DNA of 32,956 bases, taken from the NCBI GenBank assembly GCA_041389525.1, contig JAWKRR010000072.1, positions 1 to 32,956 of the forward strand, given 5' to 3'. Shown in pieces: positions 24,047-29,920 of the stretch (its first letter is position 1; every line of letters starts with the position of its first letter). The translations under genes and the position numbers were made by a program. This stretch comes from JACKFB01 sp041389525 (GTDB lineage Bacteria; Myxococcota_A; UBA9042; PHBI01; JACKFB01). The notes below the pieces were generated by a model. That model was not told the DNA's origin. It worked only from the letters and a program-made list of their open reading frames with translations, and did no database searches.

Positions 24047-24487
24047 TCACGGCGACTCCAGGCAGATGCCGTCAGGTCCGCAGACGCCGCCGTGGCACTG
24101 GATATCGCCAGTGCACGAGCGGCACTGCCGGCTCGCCTCGTCGCAGACGCCGGTGACGCAGTGGTGGTCGGCCAGACAGGGCACGCAGAAGTTCTCCGCC
24201 AGCGCGCACACGCCGGTCGGGCAGTCGCGGTCCTGCAGGCACTTCACGCAGAAGCGCGTGTCGGGGTTGCAGACGCCGCCGGGGCAGTCGCTGTCGCCAC
24301 CGCAGAACTTCGGGATCGCCAGCGGCTTACAGAACCCGACCTTGCAGACGTAGCCCTTGGGGCAAGCGTGCTCGGGAGAGCAGCGGCTGCCTTCGATGGG
24401 CACTCGCTCCGCGCACCCCCAGACACACAAGCTGGCGAGCAGGCAGAGCGCCAGCCCGAGGGCCCAAGCGCGCGATAGTCGGATCAG
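24047..24487 (-). CDS. Small Cys-rich lipoprotein with CxxCxxDxDCPxGVC repeats; unusual start
   Basis: The product is about 146 residues: a basic tip (RLSR), a hydrophobic core and VWGC as the lipid-attachment site. Four to five Cys repeats follow, of the type FCVKCLQDRDCPTGVC. These match the N-terminal repeats of the giant protein encoded next, so the two are probably related and act together on the surface. The start is unclear: between the caspase stop and the signal peptide there is no in-frame ATG, GTG or TTG. A CTG at 24487 overlaps the caspase TGA (CTGA), or ATC at 24484 would follow it as TGATC. Upstream non-signal-like starts (GTG 24631, inside the caspase gene) seem less likely. 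The stop is 48 bases before the giant gene's ATG. Confidence 0.7.
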   Translation of the reverse strand: MIRLSRAWALGLALCLLASLCVWGCAERVPIEGSRCSPEHACPKGYVCKVGFCKPLAIPKFCGGDSDCPGGVCNPDTRFCVKCLQDRDCPTGVCALAENFCVPCLADHHCVTGVCDEASRQCRSCTGDIQCHGGVCGPDGICLESP

Positions 24488-26046
24488 AAATCCCGTTTCA
24501 GCGTGACTCCACCTGGCGAAACGCTGACCGAAAGCGGTGGTACGTAACGCTCTTCGGCAACGGGGCGGTCGAGCGCAAACCAAAGCGCGCTGCCCAGCAC
24601 CGCTGCTCCGCCCACACCGTACATGACCCACGCGCCGGTCTGGAAGCGGTCGATATCCTCGTTGAGCCGCGCCCGCCGGTCGCCGAAGGTGTCAGGTCGC
24701 GACGCCTCTTTTTCCTTGGCCCGGGCTGCCAAAGAGAAGCCCAGCCCGCCCGCCAAGACCGCCGCGCCCGAGCCGGCCAGCCCCCACGCCCCCTTGTTCT
24801 CGTACCAGGGCCGCTCGACCAGACGCCGCACCTCCAGGCCCGGCAGATACTCACCGCCCAGATAGGCCTTGGCGTACTCGCGCCCGTAGGACTCCTGAAA
24901 GAGCGTGCGCTCGAAATAGTCCGACCCGGCCCCGCGCGCCGAGAGCACCGTCCGCTCGCGAGACTCCAGCTCCGACAGGTCCACCGGCCCCGACAGCCCG
25001 GCGGGCACCAGGTACTCCGTGGTCCCGCTGACCAACACGAAGGGCCCGGCGTTCGGCAGCGACAGCCAGAAGCGCTCGCCCGCGGTCTTATGGAAGTCGG
25101 CCTGACGCACGAGGTTGTCGTCGACGAGGTGGGCCTTGCCGACGAAGCTCTCGGAGACCCGGATGCGCGCCGGGAAACGCGCCGTGCGCAGGTCGACGAG
25201 GGCGAGCTCGGGATCCTCGAGCGGTGGCCGGATGTACGGCGTGATGCGGATGGTCGGGTTGGTGACCCGCGCGTTGGCCGCCGCGACGAAGGCCGCCAGC
25301 TCGCCGAAGGTGATGAGCCCGTCGTCGTTGATGTCCGCCGGCCCCAAAAGCGCAGACCGCACCTCGTGGCTGAAGATCCCCGACAGGTATTTGCCCCACT
25401 CGTGGGTCTCGGCGACCGCGCTGGACGCCAAGATCACGCCCACGTTCGGCCAGCTCTCCAGGCGCAGCGTCGTCTCGCCCGCCGGTCGCCGCTCGGGCGC
25501 CCCGCGGCTGTGTACCAGCAGCGCGGCGTTGCAGGCGTCGACCACCAAAACCACAGGCGCGCCCTGGCTCTCCGCGATGACATGGCGGTACAGGTCGCGG
25601 GTCGTGAAGTGCCCGTCGGCGAGGTGCACGTAGCCGCGGCCCTCGGCGTCGTAGTTTCCGTGCCCGCTGTAGACGAAGTACAGGATCGCCCGGTCGCCCG
25701 CGGCCCTCGCCTTGGCCATGGCCGCGTGGGTGCGCTCCAGCGCTGAGAGCACGGCGGCGCGGGTCGGCGCGGTCGTCGACGGCCGGCCCCACAAGGTGCG
25801 CGACTCGCTGTCAGTGGTTGTCAGGGTCTCCACGCGCTCGGCCAGATTTCCCAAGAGCTCGCCGTAGCGCAGGGCGTCGTCGTCGGCGTAGGCGAGGGGC
25901 GCCAGGGTGCTGTCGTCGGAGCCGTTGAACCCCACGACCACCGCGAAGCGCCGGTCGGCGGCCTCAGCGCTCGCCGCGCTCAGCGTCACCGCGGCCACCA
26001 AGGCGGCGAAGACCCAGCGCGTACAAGCCGGTTTCGTATCATTCAC
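24484..26046 (-). CDS. Exported caspase-family (C14) protein with EF-hand loop and C-terminal TM segments
   Basis: The 520-residue product has a signal peptide or anchor (about 9-29, AxA at the end) and then a caspase-like p20 fold. FAVVVGF leads into it; the catalytic His129 is in YFVYSGHG and Cys172 in VVLVVDACNAA, so the dyad is complete. Residues 238-249 (DINDDGLITFGE) match every calcium-ligand position of an EF-hand loop. The C-terminal half has a beta-rich domain and two hydrophobic segments (about 430-450 and 475-495) near the end. Start GTG 26046 is chosen for the AGGAGA about 7 bases upstream and the signal peptide; it overlaps the upstream anti-sigma-like gene by 8 bases. Caspase-family proteins cleave after Asp, Arg or Lys; specificity here is unknown. 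Position in the operon suggests control by the ECF sigma factor. Confidence 0.85.
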   Translation of the reverse strand: MNDTKPACTRWVFAALVAAVTLSAASAEAADRRFAVVVGFNGSDDSTLAPLAYADDDALRYGELLGNLAERVETLTTTDSESRTLWGRPSTTAPTRAAVLSALERTHAAMAKARAAGDRAILYFVYSGHGNYDAEGRGYVHLADGHFTTRDLYRHVIAESQGAPVVLVVDACNAALLVHSRGAPERRPAGETTLRLESWPNVGVILASSAVAETHEWGKYLSGIFSHEVRSALLGPADINDDGLITFGELAAFVAAANARVTNPTIRITPYIRPPLEDPELALVDLRTARFPARIRVSESFVGKAHLVDDNLVRQADFHKTAGERFWLSLPNAGPFVLVSGTTEYLVPAGLSGPVDLSELESRERTVLSARGAGSDYFERTLFQESYGREYAKAYLGGEYLPGLEVRRLVERPWYENKGAWGLAGSGAAVLAGGLGFSLAARAKEKEASRPDTFGDRRARLNEDIDRFQTGAWVMYGVGGAAVLGSALWFALDRPVAEERYVPPLSVSVSPGGVTLKRDF

Positions 26047-26944
26047 GGCTTGTCTCCTTCTGCTTGCCGGGCACCACGCGCGTCTCGAGGATCTGGACCA
26101 CGTCGCCGGCGCCCAGGGCCAGCCGCTCGCGCAGCGCGCTCTCAAGCTCCGATGATACCAAGGCGCTCAGGTCGGCCGTGAGCACCCGGCCCACGACGTC
26201 GGCGTCCAGCGGCCGCCCCGTGAAGAGCGCGACCACCCGCAGCGGCCCGGCCTCGTGGCGCGCGGCGAGCTTGTTCTCCATCGGCAGCATGTGGTGCCGC
26301 TCGACCGGGATCGGCAGGCTCTGCGTCTCCTCGGGCGGCAGCGGCGCGTACCACGCCACCGGCCGGTCGGGCTGCAGTCCCACCACGAATACGTAGGAGA
26401 TATCGGCGCGATCGTTGGATGTGTAGAAGCGCACCCAGTCGCCCAGGAAGGCCTCGCCCGACGCGACCACCTCGTACTCGGCGCCGCCCTCGGTGACCCC
26501 GGAGATGCCCAGGCCCACCAGCGGCGCCTGCACCTCGCCGCCACGCGCGCGCAGCGTCGGGTCGCCGACCTCTCCCCCGACCTCTCCCACGAGTCCCGGC
26601 GGCTGGACGAGCAGCAGCGCCAGCCCCGCCGCCACCGCCACGCCCAGCGCCGGCCAGCGTATCGCCGACCAGATCCCACGCGCCGCGCCCTGCCGCGCCG
26701 GCGCCGCCACGGCCCCCACGACCGCGTCCATCATGCGCCGCTCTTCAAAACCGCTCGGCGCCTCCGCACTCCCCGACGCCATCAGCCGGTGGGCCGTCAC
26801 CGCGCGCCGATACACCGCGCGCGCCGCGTCGTCCTCGCGCAGCAGCCCACGCAGCTCGGCGTCCAACCCCGCGTCCCACGAACGCCCCGGGTCCAGATAC
26901 CGTCGCACCAGCGCGGTCGCCCGCTCAGCAGCCTGTGATGCCAT
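26039..26944 (-). CDS. One-TM anti-sigma-like protein with DUF4384-like outer domain
   Basis: The 301-residue product starts with a helical cytoplasmic region (about 1-90; pattern DAELRGLLREDDAARAVYRR, then HRLMASG and a FEERRMMDAV helix) like ECF anti-sigma domains, but without the Cys/His zinc site. One transmembrane segment (about 97-114) follows. The outer part has a Gly-rich linker and a beta-rich domain (LGDWVRFYTSN, YVFVVGLQPDRPVAWYAPLPP) resembling DUF4384 modules often found with bacterial caspases. ATG 26944 has GGAGG close by and overlaps the sigma gene by 20 bases; its own stop overlaps the caspase gene. I infer that it holds the sigma factor until an envelope signal releases it. 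Family assignment is from pattern and context only. Confidence 0.72.
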   Translation of the reverse strand: MASQAAERATALVRRYLDPGRSWDAGLDAELRGLLREDDAARAVYRRAVTAHRLMASGSAEAPSGFEERRMMDAVVGAVAAPARQGAARGIWSAIRWPALGVAVAAGLALLLVQPPGLVGEVGGEVGDPTLRARGGEVQAPLVGLGISGVTEGGAEYEVVASGEAFLGDWVRFYTSNDRADISYVFVVGLQPDRPVAWYAPLPPEETQSLPIPVERHHMLPMENKLAARHEAGPLRVVALFTGRPLDADVVGRVLTADLSALVSSELESALRERLALGAGDVVQILETRVVPGKQKETSRE

Positions 26945-27521
26945 GGGCCTCCAGGTGCCGTTTCATGCGGCGGTGCACGGTGGCGATGATCTTTCGCAGC
27001 CGGTAGCGGGTCAGCCCCATCTCCTCCGCCAGGGACTCCTCGGCGCACCCATCGCAGAAGTACCGCTGGATGATGGTGCGCTCGCGCGGGTCGGTCAGGC
27101 TCTCCCGAAAGGCGCAGAGCACCGCGGCGGCCTGGTCCTCGAAGACCCGCTCCTCCGGGTCCTCCCCGACGGGCTCGGGCGCCTCGGGCCGCCGATCGAA
27201 GCGCTTCTGGCTCGACAGCATCTTGCGGATCGTGTTGTGGGCGATGCCCCGCAGAAACCCCGCGTAGGGGTCCACGCCGTTGTAAGACAGCCGCGCGCGC
27301 TCCTCGAAGGCGGCCGCAAAGATCGTCTGCCGAGCGTCGTCCCGGTCGACCGGGTCGAAGAACCCGCGAAACCCACCGAATCCGTGCGTGCAGATCGTGT
27401 GGACCAGCGGAATGTATGCCCGGTAGACCTGCTCCATCGCCCAGCGCTCTCCTCGTCGGAAGGCCTCTCTGCAGCGCGCGTCGTCGCGCAGCAGGTCGTC
27501 TCGCGTTGTGTTATCGGCCAC
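26925..27521 (-). CDS. ECF-type sigma-70 family factor
   Basis: The 198-residue product has the two-domain layout of group 4 sigma factors. Region 2 is at about 27-105, with the core-binding AMEQVYRAYIPLVHT helix, DDARQTIFAAAFEERAR and YAGFLRGIAHNTIRKML. Region 4 is at about 140-190, with DPRERTIIQRYF and a helix-turn-helix in CAEESLAEEMGLTRYRLRKIIATVHRRM. It would direct RNA polymerase to its own regulon, probably including this operon. Start GTG 27521 has GGAG 6 bases upstream and no closer ATG. The next gene starts 20 bases before its stop, a typical sigma/anti-sigma arrangement. I could not identify a convincing autoregulated promoter in the 81 bases upstream. Confidence 0.88.
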   Translation of the reverse strand: MADNTTRDDLLRDDARCREAFRRGERWAMEQVYRAYIPLVHTICTHGFGGFRGFFDPVDRDDARQTIFAAAFEERARLSYNGVDPYAGFLRGIAHNTIRKMLSSQKRFDRRPEAPEPVGEDPEERVFEDQAAAVLCAFRESLTDPRERTIIQRYFCDGCAEESLAEEMGLTRYRLRKIIATVHRRMKRHLEAHGITGC

Positions 27522-27602
27522 TCCCGCTCCTCGTTGGGGGGACCGTGCGCTTCCTTTCGCGATGCCCGGGGCCTTCGTTGAGAAAAATCGGCGGAGGCGC
27601 GA

Positions 27603-27977
27603 TCACACTTGCTCGTTCTGGGTCGCCGCGTCCCACGCGACCAGCCAGCGCGCGATGCGTTCGATGGACTCGCGGTCGCGCGCGTAGAGCCCCTCGTGCT
27701 CAGCCACCGCGAGATCGTCGGAGTAGTAGACGATGTCGTAGCGCGCGCCCCGCTTGAACGCAGGCTGCTCCGGGTCGGCGGGCGCGACGATGAAGCAGAG
27801 GGTCCGCGCGCCGTTGGTCAGCCGCAGCTCGACCACCGGCACCCAGCGCGGAAAGACCCGGGTGTCGACGATAAGCCAGCCCTCCGGGTTCGCCAGCCCC
27901 GGCCCCCCCAGCGCGCCCTCGAAGTCGCGCCGCAGCCGCTCAGCCACCCTCTGAAGTCCCGCGTCCGGTGTGTCCAT
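27603..27977 (-). CDS. Small conserved-looking protein of unknown function
   Basis: The 124-residue product is soluble, with no signal peptide or membrane segment. A helical start (LQRVAERLRRDFEGAL) is followed by beta-strand-rich segments (WLIVDTRVF, WVPVVELRL, TLCFIVAP, RYDIVYYSDD) and a final helix (ESIERIARWLVAWD). Coding character is good, but I do not recognise the family. The start is ATG 27977: AGGA lies 7 bases upstream and can be read either as a Shine-Dalgarno or as part of a TAGGAT -10 element. It lies 81 bases before the sigma gene on the same strand, so co-transcription with the caspase operon is possible. It is divergent from the response-regulator gene. Confidence 0.75.
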   Translation of the reverse strand: MDTPDAGLQRVAERLRRDFEGALGGPGLANPEGWLIVDTRVFPRWVPVVELRLTNGARTLCFIVAPADPEQPAFKRGARYDIVYYSDDLAVAEHEGLYARDRESIERIARWLVAWDAATQNEQV

Positions 27978-27983
27978 GGGTCA

Positions 27984-28013
27984 ATCCTACCCCCGGCCGC
28001 CCGACGAGGCGAA
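27984..28013 (-). promoter_or_regulatory. Possible promoter of the 124-residue gene
   Basis: On the minus strand TTCGCC (28013-28008), an 18-base spacer and TAGGAT (27989-27984) end 6 bases before ATG 27977. If used, the message would be leaderless or nearly so. The same bases could instead serve as the Shine-Dalgarno of a longer transcript. Confidence 0.3.
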
Positions 28014-28062
28014 CGCGCACAGCCCCGTAGCACGGGCCCTTGCGCCTCTTTGCCTCCGCCCC

Positions 28063-28091
28063 CTTCCGCGCTTGGCCGAAGCGAGTATCCT
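28063..28091 (+). promoter_or_regulatory. Possible promoter of the response-regulator phosphatase gene
   Basis: CTTCCG (28063-28068), a 17-base spacer and TATCCT (28086-28091) resemble the promoter at 14658 in this window. The leader to GTG 28158 would be about 60 bases. Confidence 0.4.
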
Positions 28092-28157
28092 GGGGCGGAA
28101 GCCTGTCGATGCGCCAGCCCCACACCGGGCGCCAGCGCAGGTCCCGGAGCAGCCGGC

Positions 28158-29348
28158 GTGGCCGAGCCGAAGAAGATCCTCATCATCGACGACAGCGAGC
28201 TGCTTCGCTCGCTGTTCGCGGACTGGTTGCAAGAGAGCGGCTACGCCACCATCGAGGCCGAGGACGGCCGCGAGGGCATCAACCGCTTTCACGACTCTGC
28301 CCCGGACCTCGTGATCTGCGACCTGCGCATGCCCGAGGTCCCCGGCATGGAGGTGCTGGAGGTCATCCGCACCGAGTCGCCCGACACGCCGGTCATTATC
28401 GTCTCGGGTTCCAGCGAGCTGCGCGACGCGGTGCAGGCGCTCAAGCTCGGCGCCTGGGACTACCTGCTCAAACCCCTGGGCGACATCGCGGTGCTCGACC
28501 TCGCGGTGAAGCGCTCCCTCGAACGCGCCGCCCTCATCGAGGAGAACCGCTGCTACCGCGCCAACCTCGAGGCCGCGAACATCGAGCTCGCCGAGAGCCT
28601 GCTACAGCTCCAGCTCGACGAAGCCGCCGGCCGCCAGGTCCAGTTCGACCTGATGCCCTCGGCGCGCCAGCGCTTCGGCGACCTCGCCGTGACCCGCTGG
28701 ATCCTGCCGTCCAGCTACCTGTCGGGCGATTTCGTCGACTACTTCGAGCCCGACGACCGCTACCTGGGTTTCTTCGTGGCCGACGTCGCAGGGCACGGCG
28801 TGTCCTCAGCCTTCGTCACGGTGGTATTGCACGACTTCGTCAACCAGCAGATCGAGGCGTATCGTCAGGGGCGCGAGCGGCTGGTCATCGAGCCCGCCGC
28901 GCTGGTCAGCCGCCTCAACTCCGAGCTCCTCTCGCGCAAGGTAAAGAAGTCATTGACGATTTTCTACGGAGTCATCGACCGCCAGGAGGACCGGCTGCGC
29001 TACGTCAACGCAGGCGCCTTCCCCTACCCGATGTTCCACGACGGGAATTCGGCGCGCTTTCTGGAGCATAAGGGCTTCGGCGTGGGCCACTTCTCGTTCG
29101 CGACGTGGGAAGACCAGGAGGTGGCCTTGCCTCCAACCTTCACAATAACCATCGTGAGCGACGGCGCCCTTGAGGTCATCGACGGCGAGCACGTCGTAGA
29201 CAAGGAGGCACATCTGTTGGGAATGGTGGACGGAGCGGCCGGGCGGGACGTGACCATCGACACGCTGATGGAGCGACTGGGACTGGCCGGGGAGCGCGAT
29301 TTGCCTGACGACATCACGTTCTTGATGGTCCGGCGCGGGGAGGCGTGA
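28158..29348 (+). CDS. Response regulator with PP2C-type (SpoIIE/RsbU) phosphatase output
   Basis: The 396-residue product has a receiver domain (about 5-120) with Asp11/Asp12, phospho-acceptor Asp55 in VICDLRMPE, and Lys105 in LLKP. A coiled-coil linker (about 125-160) leads to a PP2C/SpoIIE domain (about 165-395) with LSGDFVDYF, FVADVAGHGVSSAF, VNAGAFPYPM, VSDGALEV and a final DDITFLMVRR. Metal-binding Asp residues are present. Such proteins dephosphorylate a STAS-domain antagonist in partner-switching pathways, and the next gene encodes exactly such a protein. GTG 28158 is the only start near the receiver domain (GGAG about 9 bases upstream); a more upstream frame has no receiver-like sequence. 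The stop overlaps an in-frame GTG of the STAS gene. The cognate histidine kinase is not in view. Confidence 0.92.
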   Translation: MAEPKKILIIDDSELLRSLFADWLQESGYATIEAEDGREGINRFHDSAPDLVICDLRMPEVPGMEVLEVIRTESPDTPVIIVSGSSELRDAVQALKLGAWDYLLKPLGDIAVLDLAVKRSLERAALIEENRCYRANLEAANIELAESLLQLQLDEAAGRQVQFDLMPSARQRFGDLAVTRWILPSSYLSGDFVDYFEPDDRYLGFFVADVAGHGVSSAFVTVVLHDFVNQQIEAYRQGRERLVIEPAALVSRLNSELLSRKVKKSLTIFYGVIDRQEDRLRYVNAGAFPYPMFHDGNSARFLEHKGFGVGHFSFATWEDQEVALPPTFTITIVSDGALEVIDGEHVVDKEAHLLGMVDGAAGRDVTIDTLMERLGLAGERDLPDDITFLMVRRGEA

Positions 29349-29350
29349 GC

Positions 29351-29863
29351 GTGGAGGGAGACATTCGCTACGCCAAGCAGGACGGCGTCTGCGTGCTGAA
29401 GCTCATCGGCGACATCCGCTACACGACGGGACCGGCGGCGGTGATCAGCCGCTCGCTGGACACCTTCTTCGACAAGCTCTTCGCGACCGGCGGTTTCCAG
29501 GACGTCGTGGTCGACATGACCGAGACGACCGCCATCGACAGCACGAACCTGGGGCTTTTGGCGCGGCTCTACACCTGGATGGAAGAGCACGGGGGCCGCA
29601 AGCCGACGCTGGTCTCGACCAACCCCGACGTGACGCGCACCCTCGAGAGCGTCGGGTTCGACAAGGTCTTCAACGTGGTCGGCGAGCGCCTGGCCGCGAC
29701 GGGCGAGCTGACGAAGCTGCCGCTGGTCGAGGGCACCCAACGCGAGATGCTGCAGCTCATCCTGGAAGCCCACCGCCGCCTGATGGAGATGAGCGAGGAC
29801 AACGCCGAGATGTTCGCGCCCGCCGTCGCGCTGATGGACGCTGAGCTGCACCGCGACCGCTAG
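29351..29863 (+). CDS. STAS-domain anti-sigma factor antagonist-like protein
   Basis: The product is 170 residues from GTG 29351 (172 from GTG 29345). The STAS fold covers about the first 115 residues: VCVLKLIGDIRY, DVVVDMTETTAIDSTNLGLLARL and LVSTNPDVTRTLESVGFDKVF. The Asp-Ser pair in IDSTNLG is at the position of the regulatory phosphoserine of SpoIIAA/RsbV. The C-terminal part (about 130-170) is an extra helical tail. GTG 29351 is preferred because GGAGG (29339-29343) is 7 bases away, against 1 base for GTG 29345, although 29345 gives a GTGA overlap with the previous stop. It is the likely substrate of the PP2C domain encoded upstream. No RsbW-like kinase is visible nearby. Confidence 0.88.
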   Translation: MEGDIRYAKQDGVCVLKLIGDIRYTTGPAAVISRSLDTFFDKLFATGGFQDVVVDMTETTAIDSTNLGLLARLYTWMEEHGGRKPTLVSTNPDVTRTLESVGFDKVFNVVGERLAATGELTKLPLVEGTQREMLQLILEAHRRLMEMSEDNAEMFAPAVALMDAELHRDR

Positions 29864-29920
29864 TCGGGGAGCGGGTGTAAACGATGGGACGGCGGCAGGT
29901 GCCCGCGCGTAAGGAGCCAC

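Noticed and set aside
24050..24052. GTG 24050 (GTGA overlap) as start of the giant lipoprotein
   Set aside because: It would add 17 mainly acidic residues before the signal peptide; ATG 23999 or GTG 23993 fits secretion better.
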